Both the position numbers and the translations under genes were made by a program. Below, piece by piece: positions 53,261 through 61,668 of a stretch of 64,000 nt of DNA. How positions within the stretch are numbered: position 1 is the stretch's first letter; each line of letters starts with the position of its first letter. This DNA comes from Saprospiraceae bacterium. Lineage in GTDB: Bacteria > Bacteroidota > Bacteroidia > Chitinophagales > Saprospiraceae. The stretch spans positions 3,286,001 to 3,350,000 of the forward strand of contig JAWKLJ010000001.1 in assembly GCA_041392805.1 (NCBI GenBank). The letters are read 5' to 3'. The notes beneath the pieces are model-generated. The model had not been told where the DNA came from. It made no database searches and saw only the letters and a program-made list of their open reading frames with translations.

Positions 53261-55273
53261 ATGGCCAAACCAAAGAAAAGACCGTATTCAAAAACCACTA
53301 CCTCACAGGTGCCACCGCCTTCTTCTAATTCATTATATAAAAAGGGATTGCATAAAGCGCTACTGCTCATTACCTGTTTTTTATGTTATGCCAATACCTT
53401 AAGCCTTGATTATACCCTCGATGATGCAATCGTTATCCATGATAATATGTTTACCACACAAGGGGTAAAGGGAATACCCGGTATATTGACCAAAGACACC
53501 TTTTTTGGGTTTTTCAAACAGGAGGGCAAGGCGCAATTGGTTGCAGGTGGGCGATATCGCCCCCTGAGCCTACTTACCTTTGCCTTGGAATGGCAATTAT
53601 TTGCCAAAACGGTCACAGATGAACAAGGAAATACCAAGCAAGAAGGCCGCCCTTGGATAAGCCACCTGATCAACATGCTGCTCTTCGCGCTTACAGTTAT
53701 GGTGCTTTATACGCTTATCTTTTTATTGTTCAAACAAAGCTTTTCAATCAACCAGGCGTCACTGATTGCCTTCATTACGGCTTTGTTCTTTGCCGTTCAC
53801 CCCATACATACCGAAGCTGTCGCCAATATCAAAGGTAGGGATGAGATTTTGGCCTTGTTAGGGAGTCTTGCTGCCCTATATTATTCCTTACGGGCTTTTT
53901 TGGAGAAAAAAGGGCTGCTTCACCTCCTCGCGGGCTTCTTATTCTTTTTGGGCTTAATGGCCAAGGAAAATGCCATTACCTTTTTAGCCATTGTTCCATT
54001 GGCTTATTATTTTTTCACCAAGGCAAAATTTGGAACCATCGCCACCAATCTTGCACCTTTTTTGCTGGCAACGATCCTGTTTCTTGCCATCCGTTTTTCT
54101 ATCCTGGGTTTTTCCATTGGCGAACCGCCAAAAGAATTGATGAATAATCCGTTTCTGAAAATTGTGAACAACCAATGGGTCCCTTTTTCTGGAGAGGAAA
54201 AAGCTGCTACAATTAGCTATACCTTAGGAAAATATGTACAATTGCTCGTTTTTCCACATCCACTTACCCATGATTATTACCCCCGTCAAATCGGTATTAT
54301 GCACTGGGGAGATTGGCAGGTCTTACTGAGTGTATTGTTATACCTCAGCATGCTAGGTTTCGCGCTGATAGGCATTCGAAAAAAGAAACCAATAAGTTTT
54401 GCAATTCTCTACTATTTATTGACGCTCTCTATTGTTTCGAATATTGTTTTCCCGGTTGGTACCAATATGTCCGAACGCCTGGTATTTATGCCTTCTGTTG
54501 GCTTTTGCCTGGTCATTGGCATTTTATGCCAACAAGGGCTGGCTAGGAAAGAGAAATATACCAAACCAGCTATGTTATTGCTTGGCCTTTGGCTAAGCCT
54601 TTTAAGCATAAAGACCATCAGTCGCAATTTGGTATGGAAAGACAACTTTAGGTTATTTACTACGGATGTTGAGCTATCTCCCAATAGTGCTAAATTGCGA
54701 AATGCAGCAGGAGGAGAACTGGTCACCCAGTCGCAAAAACCCGCCAATAAAGCCAATAGCCAAATCATGTTACAGGAGGCCCTGGGGCACCTGGCAGAGG
54801 CCGTCCGGATTCACCCTACTTACAAAAATGCCTGGTTGTTAAAAGGGAATGCTCATTTATATCTTAAACAATATGATTTGGGCATTGCTGCTTACCAGAA
54901 TGCCCTTGTAATTGACCCCAACTACGCAGAAGCACAAAATAACCTTGGTATTGCTTATCGAGAGGCAGGCCAATATTATGGTGAGCAGTTGAATGACCTT
55001 CCACAGGCTATTCGTTATTTGGATCAAGCTTATGCTTTAAGGCCTGATGAATACGCAACGGTTCATTTATTAGGGGTAGCCAATGGCATGTTGGGCAACA
55101 CGGCCAAAACGATTGAGTTATTCACCAAGGGAACCCAGCTGCAACCCAATAATGCCAGCGCCTGGTTTGACCTCGGTGTTGCTTATATGAATGCAAAAGA
55201 TTTGGAAAAGGCGAATGCTGCCTTTGCTAAGGCTAAAAGCATTGACCCAGATATTGAAAACAAGCGGAGGTAG
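53261..55273 (+). CDS. Multi-pass GT-C-like protein with C-terminal TPR repeats (TMTC-like)
   Basis: About 670 residues from the ATG at 53261 (frame open to 53210). The first luminal/periplasmic loop has LDYTLDDAIVIHD, with the acidic pair typical of GT-C glycosyltransferases. About 10-12 membrane helices reach to about residue 500, including the DUF1736-like region ITFLAIVPLAYYF and FPVGTNMSERLVFMPS. At the end, four or five tetratricopeptide repeats (AWLLKGNAHLYLKQYDLGIA, AQNNLGIAYREAG, AWFDLGVAYMNAKDLEKA). The same layout is found in eukaryotic TMTC O-mannosyltransferases. A role in protein or lipid glycosylation is plausible, but donor and acceptor are unknown. Confidence 0.82.
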   Translation: MAKPKKRPYSKTTTSQVPPPSSNSLYKKGLHKALLLITCFLCYANTLSLDYTLDDAIVIHDNMFTTQGVKGIPGILTKDTFFGFFKQEGKAQLVAGGRYRPLSLLTFALEWQLFAKTVTDEQGNTKQEGRPWISHLINMLLFALTVMVLYTLIFLLFKQSFSINQASLIAFITALFFAVHPIHTEAVANIKGRDEILALLGSLAALYYSLRAFLEKKGLLHLLAGFLFFLGLMAKENAITFLAIVPLAYYFFTKAKFGTIATNLAPFLLATILFLAIRFSILGFSIGEPPKELMNNPFLKIVNNQWVPFSGEEKAATISYTLGKYVQLLVFPHPLTHDYYPRQIGIMHWGDWQVLLSVLLYLSMLGFALIGIRKKKPISFAILYYLLTLSIVSNIVFPVGTNMSERLVFMPSVGFCLVIGILCQQGLARKEKYTKPAMLLLGLWLSLLSIKTISRNLVWKDNFRLFTTDVELSPNSAKLRNAAGGELVTQSQKPANKANSQIMLQEALGHLAEAVRIHPTYKNAWLLKGNAHLYLKQYDLGIAAYQNALVIDPNYAEAQNNLGIAYREAGQYYGEQLNDLPQAIRYLDQAYALRPDEYATVHLLGVANGMLGNTAKTIELFTKGTQLQPNNASAWFDLGVAYMNAKDLEKANAAFAKAKSIDPDIENKRR

Positions 55274-55325
55274 CAAACTTCTGAAGTTTAACCAAGTCAA
55301 ACCTCGGGTAAACTTCAGAAGTTTG
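55274..55325. terminator. Perfect 17-bp hairpin between convergent genes
   Basis: Arms CAAACTTCTGAAGTTTA (55274-55290) and TAAACTTCAGAAGTTTG (55309-55325), fully complementary, with an 18-nt loop. It begins at the base after the TMTC-like stop codon and ends 15 bp before the stop of the convergent surface protein gene, so it fits a bidirectional terminator. Each arm is itself a near palindrome. Confidence 0.75.
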
Positions 55326-55339
55326 GCCAGGGCCAAGTC

Positions 55340-58300
55340 CTATCGTAGCAAAGTCACGTCCCCACGATACAAAAGGGTAACGCCATCGAGGAAAGTAACT
55401 TCTATCAAGTATACGTAAACACCTGAATTATAAGGTTTATTTTTCACCCGACCATCCCACAAGCGGATACCACCACAGGAAGGTTGGAGATTTGTGCCTT
55501 CATAAACGACCCCGCCCCAACGATCGTACATTTTGACAAAATTCACACTCGTTACCCCTGTACAGGTAAAGATGGTGAATACATCATTATTCACACCAAT
55601 GCCGTCTGGAGAAAATACGTTTGGAATATACACATTCCGATTCGCATCCAATTCAACAAATATTTGGGCAGAGGCTTCACAGCCATTTTGATTGGTAACA
55701 GTAAAGGTATATTGTTGACTAGACAAAGGAAAAATCGCTGGGTTTCGAATGGTATCCGGTGATAAGAACCATTCAGAAGGTGTCCATTGGTAGGAATAAC
55801 TTCCACCAAATGGCGTAACCGTTGGATCCAACACAGTGGTTGAATCACCCAATTCTACCACAATTCTATCTTCCAAATCAATAAGGATCTGTTCGGGGAC
55901 ATCCACGCTGACAAAAGAGGTGTCGGTACAGCCATTTAAATCTCTTACGATGACAGAATGGGGCCCTTCTCCAAAAACAGTAGAGGGAATATTAGGAGGA
56001 AAGGGCAGGTTATTGTTCACGGTATAAGTATAATCCAGAAAATCGCCTCCTGCGCCACCATAAATGGTATCAATTGCAATCTGGGTTGGATCACCAAAAC
56101 ACAAAGGAGGTTGAGTTGGCAGCAATTGTACGATCAATGGTAATGGCTCAGTAATAGTATAGGAAATAGAATCCTGGCATCCTCTGGTATCGGTCACGGA
56201 AACAAAATAAGTCCCCGGACTCAATCCTGTTGCTTCTGGTGAAGAAGACAAGGCCACATTGTTAGCCCAATTATAAGGGGTAGCACCCAAATCGTTTCCT
56301 CCTGTGGTGAAAATAACAATTCGACCATCATCCTCTCCACTACATGATACTGTTGGTGTCGTGGCATCGGCTATGTTAACCACAAATACGTCTGGTTCAT
56401 TAATGATAACAGATTGAGCCAAACTACAATTATTGGCATCTGTCACGACTGCATCATAGGTGCCAGCCGCCAGGTTACTGATATCTGTCGTTGTTTCACC
56501 GGTTTGTGTCCAAAGAACATTAAACGGAGCTGTTCCTCCCGACAAACTAATCGCGATGCTGCCATCTGTTTGGCCATTACAACTCACTGGCGTTGGCGTA
56601 GCCAAAATGTTAATATCTTCAGGTGATCCCACGTTAAAGTCGAAGGTTTCCCCACAAACGCCATCGCTAACCGTTAGCGTACCTGCTCCGCGACACAGTT
56701 GAGAAGCATTGGAAATGATAACATTGTCATCCACCTCTCCTGAGGTCCATTCAAATCGGAAAGACCCCGTACTGCCATCGCTATAGGATGCAGAAGCAAT
56801 TGCCTGCCCATCACAAATCAAATCATCTGGACAACTCACCGGAACGATTGCGGTGGTGTCCAAGGCAATAAGGATGAAGGGAGGATCTACAATATCGAAA
56901 GTGCTTACTAGAGGAGGACAGTTATTGGCATCTGTAACTGTTACCGTATAACTACCTGCACTCAGGGCCGGTAAAGGATTTATCGTGGTTGGTGTATTGG
57001 GGTTAGTAGACCAAGTATATCTATAGGGAGATGTTCCACCACTTGCAAAGATCGTAGCCCGGCCATTTCCATCACCAGGGCATTGCGGGGAAACTAAATT
57101 AAAGCTGTCCAAGACGACGGGGCCGGGGGATAAAACGAAGGCAGAGTCAACAATAGCACAACTATTTTCCTGGGTAATGGTCACATAATATACGCCGGGG
57201 CTCAAATTATTGATGGAGGTTGTAGTCGCCCCAGTACTCCATTGGTAGCTTGATATAGCCGCACTGGTACCTTGGGCCACAACATTCAGACTCCCATCGG
57301 TGTCGCTAGGGCAACTGATAGAAGTATCATCCAATGAAATAATATTCGGAGGTGTAGGCGCTAAAATATTAATCTCTAGTGAATCGACACAGCCATTGCC
57401 ATCCGTTACCGTTACCGTATACAAGCCGGAAGACAAAGTATCTGCAAAGGCACTATTCAAGGTGTCATTGTGAGTCCATCCAAATGTATAATCCAGGGTT
57501 CCTCCCATAGCTTCCACAGTGGCACTACCATCTTTTCCTGTCACACAGGTCTCATTCGTTTGCGCTAGCAAAATAACCTCAAGCACTTCAGGTTGGGTAA
57601 TTTGAAAAGTATCGCTTAATTGGCACCCCGCTCCCGAGGCATCCATCATCGTTACTATATATTGTCCTTCAGGAAGATCAGAAAGGGTACTTGTGGTATT
57701 ATTATCAACAGGTGGCGTAGTAAAATTATCCCAGGTAAAGGTATAGGGTAGGTCCTGAGGTGCACCTGTTGTATTTCCCGTGATGAAAATTTCACCATCC
57801 GACAAGCCATTGCAACTGACATCGGTAAGGATGGGGGTGATGGATAAGGTCTTTACTGCACCAACTGTAAAACACTTGGTAAACACACAACTCCCATCAT
57901 CGGTAACGGTTACACAATATTGCCCGGGATTAAGACCGCTTATTGTTGAGCTGGCCGCATTAATATCGCCTAATCCGTCACTCCATTGGTATAAATAATT
58001 GCCTGTACTAGAGGTCCCGCCGGTTGCAGTGACGGTGATATCGCCATCTTCCGCCCCGGTACAACTAGCATTTTGTATCGTCGTGTTTTGCACCAGTATC
58101 GTTAAAGGTCCCGGTTGCGACAGCGTCGTACTGGCACTAGCCGTACAGCCCGTTTGATCCGTAACCGTCACGCCATAAAAACCAGAAGTTAAGCCTGTCA
58201 ACTCCGTTACATTCTCTTGGGTCGTATTCCAGGTGAACGTAAAGCCGGGGCCTGGGTTATTCTGGATGACCCCATCCAGCAACAATTGGACTTTCACGGC

Positions 58301-59992
58301 TCCATCGCTTTCTCCAAAGCAACTGGGACTGGTAGGAATTAAGTCAACGCCTACCGTCGGCCCGGCCAACACCTCAATCGTATCGACCACTGTATTGACA
58401 GGGTTGCTGGAGTCATCGACCGTTATCTGATAAAACCCGGCATTAAGCCCTCCTATGGTAAAAGAACCACCATCTGCGGGAATTACAAACTGCCCACGAT
58501 CCGGACCGGACGGCGGTACCGTGTTCCAGGAAAAGCGATAAGGGGCTGTTCCATCAGCCATCGTTAGGGTGAAAGAGCCATCTACGGCATCAGGGCAAGA
58601 CAAGCTGTCCTGCTCTAATAAAGCAAATAAAATGTCATTAGAAACAATTACTTTCCCCCCCTCAACGACCACACCATAAGGAAAAGGAGCTGGGGAAGTA
58701 GGATCACCTACCTCTATGCTAGTTGGCGCCCCTGTCATCTCAATGGGCGAACAATCTCCCAATTCACCAATGACGTTAAAACAAATTTCAAAAATACTCC
58801 CCCCATCAGGTATCGTGACCCCATTAAAGCTTAAATCGGCCCAGGAAAAGGTCAATACACCTGGAGAAAAAAGATTAAAAGAAAATTCACTAATATCCGG
58901 CATATCCGAACGAAATCCCCCTACATTGGTAAATTCTAAAATAGTAGGATCCCATTCTACGGTAAACTGCATAGAGCCAACCCTGTTAAAGTCTTCCACC
59001 GTGATAGGGAGGCAAACGTTTTGCCCGGGAGGAACATTCTCTAATGGGAATTGGAAGGTCACTGCCTGACAAAAGCTTAAATCCATATTGAAAGCTGCTC
59101 CGCAACTCTTGCCATCCTCAATGCTTATATCGTAAATACCCGGTTCAGGAACGTAAAAAGAGACAAGGTCTCCATGATTAGGTGATCCGAGTAACTGCCC
59201 TTTTACATCAGGGTTGCCTTGGAGGCTAATATCTATGGTATATAATTCTAAGGTATTAAACTCAGGAAGCCCCCCTTCTACCATAAAGGAGCCAATACAG
59301 CCGGTGGGGCTACTATTGACCTGTTGATTGGAAGCTGTAATGGGATTCAAATAGACAACCGAAAAGGCTTCGTCCACATTGACATCAACACAAGGACCTG
59401 TTGCTCCACCTGCATCTTCGAATCCCTGGGTCGCAAAAGCGTCCAAGGTTATCGGGGCAAACCAAAATTGAACTGGCTCCGGCACCCCGTTATTAAAAGC
59501 AAATTGTAAGCCCCCATTATTGGTCAGTGTCAAATTGCCATTTGGTTCATCTGTTGCTACCCAAATGCCCAAGTTTTGGTCAACTGGCCCAATAACTGGA
59601 AGCAATATCGGACTCGTTTTATTCACACAGGGATCAGCAATAATAGTAGCAATATCCGGTCCCGTAACCGTTGGTCGGCAATCATAAAACCCATAACCAA
59701 TACCAGGTTGGGTCCCCGAATTGGGATCGCCGGTTAGGTCAGCATCGCCATTGTGGATGATTTGCAGGGAATCGCCAAAGCACAGAAAAATAGTATCTAG
59801 TGAAATATCATTGCTCTGCCCGTTAAAACTCGCGACATCGAATCGGATCGTTCCAGCATTATTACAATCCATTTTAATTAAACTCGGTTGGCCGAGCTTG
59901 TTGGTAGGGATGGAAATATTCTTGGGTATTTGCGCTTGCAGGGTTTGCAGACCTAGCAGGAAAACAGCGCATAACATAATGTGTTTTATCAT
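55340..59992 (-). CDS. Giant surface protein: cohesin-like domain, SprB-type repeats, T9SS type B sorting domain
   Basis: 1550 residues. Signal peptide (MIKHIMLCAVFLLGLQ, cleavage near LQAQ). The first about 300 residues are unassigned beta sequence. At about residues 318-420 lies a cohesin-like domain (VCLPITVEDFNRVGSMQFTV, WDPTILEFTNVG, GSIFEICFNVIG). From about 465 to 1420 follow roughly 12 SprB-like repeats of 70-85 residues with the pattern SCxGxxDGxI, SYxWSxG and GxYxVTVTDxxxC. The C-terminal about 95 residues form the gliding-motility-associated CHU_C domain (NVYIPNVFSPDGIGVNNDVF, YDRWGGVVYEG, SGVYVYLIEV), a type B T9SS sorting signal. Exported via SprA and bound to the cell surface; such proteins act as adhesins in gliding or attachment. 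Confidence 0.93.
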   Translation of the reverse strand: MIKHIMLCAVFLLGLQTLQAQIPKNISIPTNKLGQPSLIKMDCNNAGTIRFDVASFNGQSNDISLDTIFLCFGDSLQIIHNGDADLTGDPNSGTQPGIGYGFYDCRPTVTGPDIATIIADPCVNKTSPILLPVIGPVDQNLGIWVATDEPNGNLTLTNNGGLQFAFNNGVPEPVQFWFAPITLDAFATQGFEDAGGATGPCVDVNVDEAFSVVYLNPITASNQQVNSSPTGCIGSFMVEGGLPEFNTLELYTIDISLQGNPDVKGQLLGSPNHGDLVSFYVPEPGIYDISIEDGKSCGAAFNMDLSFCQAVTFQFPLENVPPGQNVCLPITVEDFNRVGSMQFTVEWDPTILEFTNVGGFRSDMPDISEFSFNLFSPGVLTFSWADLSFNGVTIPDGGSIFEICFNVIGELGDCSPIEMTGAPTSIEVGDPTSPAPFPYGVVVEGGKVIVSNDILFALLEQDSLSCPDAVDGSFTLTMADGTAPYRFSWNTVPPSGPDRGQFVIPADGGSFTIGGLNAGFYQITVDDSSNPVNTVVDTIEVLAGPTVGVDLIPTSPSCFGESDGAVKVQLLLDGVIQNNPGPGFTFTWNTTQENVTELTGLTSGFYGVTVTDQTGCTASASTTLSQPGPLTILVQNTTIQNASCTGAEDGDITVTATGGTSSTGNYLYQWSDGLGDINAASSTISGLNPGQYCVTVTDDGSCVFTKCFTVGAVKTLSITPILTDVSCNGLSDGEIFITGNTTGAPQDLPYTFTWDNFTTPPVDNNTTSTLSDLPEGQYIVTMMDASGAGCQLSDTFQITQPEVLEVILLAQTNETCVTGKDGSATVEAMGGTLDYTFGWTHNDTLNSAFADTLSSGLYTVTVTDGNGCVDSLEINILAPTPPNIISLDDTSISCPSDTDGSLNVVAQGTSAAISSYQWSTGATTTSINNLSPGVYYVTITQENSCAIVDSAFVLSPGPVVLDSFNLVSPQCPGDGNGRATIFASGGTSPYRYTWSTNPNTPTTINPLPALSAGSYTVTVTDANNCPPLVSTFDIVDPPFILIALDTTAIVPVSCPDDLICDGQAIASASYSDGSTGSFRFEWTSGEVDDNVIISNASQLCRGAGTLTVSDGVCGETFDFNVGSPEDINILATPTPVSCNGQTDGSIAISLSGGTAPFNVLWTQTGETTTDISNLAAGTYDAVVTDANNCSLAQSVIINEPDVFVVNIADATTPTVSCSGEDDGRIVIFTTGGNDLGATPYNWANNVALSSSPEATGLSPGTYFVSVTDTRGCQDSISYTITEPLPLIVQLLPTQPPLCFGDPTQIAIDTIYGGAGGDFLDYTYTVNNNLPFPPNIPSTVFGEGPHSVIVRDLNGCTDTSFVSVDVPEQILIDLEDRIVVELGDSTTVLDPTVTPFGGSYSYQWTPSEWFLSPDTIRNPAIFPLSSQQYTFTVTNQNGCEASAQIFVELDANRNVYIPNVFSPDGIGVNNDVFTIFTCTGVTSVNFVKMYDRWGGVVYEGTNLQPSCGGIRLWDGRVKNKPYNSGVYVYLIEVTFLDGVTLLYRGDVTLLR

Positions 59993-60221
59993 TTTTCCAC
60001 TTTAAATATACGTTAATGGGATCAAATCCTTGTGCATCTTCTTCGGTTTCCGGTTGATATTGCCCAAAGAGACAGCAAAAATAGCCATCCCCCTTAAACT
60101 CACTGCATTATATGGTCCTAAAAAATGCAATAAATTTGCTTTTTGCAATAAACAATTGGTTCTGAGGGGCTACGGCGACCATTAGGGCACCCGTCAATGC
60201 TTGGACAAAATCGGAAGTACG

Positions 60222-60237
60222 AAATTGGAAGTCGGAA
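60222..60237 (-). repeat. Dispersed repeat copy, TTCCGACTTCCAATTT (minus strand)
   Basis: Exact 16-bp reverse-complement match to 4876-4891; intergenic. Confidence 0.7.
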
Positions 60238-60507
60238 ACGCTACACCTTGGAACACTTAGAAACATTCCCTTTTCCGAATTCCACCTTCCTTTTTCATCA
60301 TGCTGCCTCGTCCAGCCTTAGAAGGGGCGCCGACACTTAAACCCGCACCATAGGAGGATCATTTTAACATTTAAAGGAAATAATAGCAACAGATTTTATC
60401 CACCCTATGCGCATACAGCTAATGAAACGCATTCCTCCTTCTGAAAATTATGTCTGAATTGCATTCTAACTCATTTATGCTTCAGAAAAAGCAAAATTAT
60501 TTTTTTC

Positions 60508-60535
60508 AAAACTTTCAGTATGTATTGAAAGTTTT
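60508..60535 (+). promoter_or_regulatory. Inverted repeat overlapping the -33 element (possible operator)
   Basis: AAAACTTTCA (60508-60517), 8-bp spacer, TGAAAGTTTT (60526-60535): perfect 10-bp arms. The right arm covers the TTG of the predicted promoter, as expected for a repressor site. The cognate regulator is not in the window. Confidence 0.5.
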
Positions 60536-60555
60536 ATTTTTTTACCTTATCTTTG
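60525..60555 (+). promoter_or_regulatory. Predicted Bacteroidota promoter for the small membrane protein pair
   Basis: TTG at 60525-60527, 20 bp, TATCTTTG at 60548-60555 (exact TAnnTTTG). The ATG at 60581 is 25 bp further on. Confidence 0.6.
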
Positions 60556-60580
60556 TAATCTATCAAATCCCACAAATACC

Positions 60581-60985
60581 ATGAAAAGCAATAATTTTTT
60601 CAATTCCCTTGACCTGGTTGGACAAACGCTGCTGATTATCCCAACGATGTTTGCTGCCCTTTCTTCGGTTGCCGTTCCTAGTGTTTTCCTCCTCTATCTA
60701 TTAGGCCTCTTCTTCCTGGGGGGCTGGCAATTGCTGAGTGCCTTATCTCGGTTCTTTTTTACACAAGACCTTTTCCTGGGTTGGTATTTCGTGGCAAGTG
60801 CCACCTATTGTGGCTTTTTAATACTTGGTTTCAACCTCGTCGATAAGCTCGAAATAGGTAGTAATTGGGGTTTGGCACTAGGTGTATACTTTATAGGAGT
60901 TATTCCCGGAATAGCCAGCATCTGGTATTATAAAACGCTTTTAAATGCCTTAAACAATGATATCCAGACAAAGAATGAAAATTGA
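60581..60985 (+). CDS. Small membrane protein of unknown function (first of pair)
   Basis: 134 residues with about four transmembrane helices. Notable stretch LGGWQLLSALSRFFFTQ in helix 2 region and IASIWYYKTLLNALNND at the end. The next gene encodes a shorter protein with a similar AWQMLSAF motif and a similar tyrosine-rich end, so the two are probably distant paralogues. I recognise no named family and no catalytic motif. A strong promoter match and a perfect inverted repeat precede it, so expression is likely controlled by a repressor. The downstream gene overlaps its end. Confidence 0.75.
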   Translation: MKSNNFFNSLDLVGQTLLIIPTMFAALSSVAVPSVFLLYLLGLFFLGGWQLLSALSRFFFTQDLFLGWYFVASATYCGFLILGFNLVDKLEIGSNWGLALGVYFIGVIPGIASIWYYKTLLNALNNDIQTKNEN

Positions 60986-61301
60986 TTTGTGGACGCAAAT
61001 GATCCTCGCGTTGATTGCCATTGCCCTAACTTTATGGAAGAAAAATGATGCTGGATTAGTTGGCTGGATATTGTTATTTGCCTGGCAAATGCTAAGTGCC
61101 TTCCTATTATATGTGCAGTTTCGATATCAACAGCGCAAGTCCTTTATATGGATAGGCCTGTTGGGTATCGTCCTCCTTTTTATAAATAGTAGCTGGTTTC
61201 TACTCTTTTTAAGTGTTTATTCCCTTGGGTATTTCTCCTATACGCTATCGGATACGATTAAGGTCTTTCGGCGGCCGAGGTCTTTTTGGGAGTTGTCTTG
61301 A
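60975..61301 (+). CDS. Small membrane protein of unknown function (second of pair)
   Basis: 108 residues from the ATG at 60975, which overlaps the stop of the preceding gene by 11 bp (the frame also has an ATG at 60957). About four transmembrane helices and a basic end (IKVFRRPRSFWELS). Shares GWxxLxxWQxLSA with its upstream neighbour. Overlap means translational coupling, so both proteins are probably made in equal amounts and might form a complex. Function unknown. Between it and the GH2 gene (61302-61668) I see no gene, only a small CCATCC/GGATGG hairpin near 61386. Confidence 0.72.
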   Translation: MKIDLWTQMILALIAIALTLWKKNDAGLVGWILLFAWQMLSAFLLYVQFRYQQRKSFIWIGLLGIVLLFINSSWFLLFLSVYSLGYFSYTLSDTIKVFRRPRSFWELS

Positions 61302-61668
61302 TGATGGAAGGATGGGCATTTTGAAAAGCAGTACGCTTATTTATACCCTCTCCTCATCTCAATTATTGTTTCAGGACTTTTTAAGCCATCCCCTTGGATG
61401 GATACTTGTAATGATACTTCCAGAAACACTATAAACAGGAATAAGCAGTTCTTATTTTTTTAGGCTGGCCATGATTTGTGTAAAATCCGACTACTACTTT
61501 CCCTTTTTGCGGCACAGACGAAAGGAGTAAGAAATGTTTAATTTTTCTGCAACATATTGGATTGTAAACGGGGTTCCCCCCTGTCTGGAATTGCCAAATT
61601 AAGCGTGAGCACTTATCGTCGAAAAAATGATCAGTATGGTTAAGCGCTTATTCATAAGTAATTGCCGG
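61302..61668. other. Intergenic stretch, 367 bp, nothing beyond a small hairpin
   Basis: Convergent region before the GH2 stop. CCATCC (61386-61391) and GGATGG (61396-61401) could form a weak hairpin. No other signal seen. Confidence 0.4.

Larger units (their letters stand above)
59993..60580. other. Intergenic stretch, 588 bp
   Basis: Divergent region. Contains the dispersed repeat copy at 60222-60237, related TTCCGAATTCCACCTTCC sequence near 60270-60290, and the promoter plus inverted repeat at 60508-60555. No gene seen. Confidence 0.5.

Noticed and set aside
55340..59992. Reading the large surface protein as SprB itself
   Set aside because: It shares the repeat type and sorting domain, but is much shorter than SprB and has a cohesin-like domain; no sprCD genes are adjacent.
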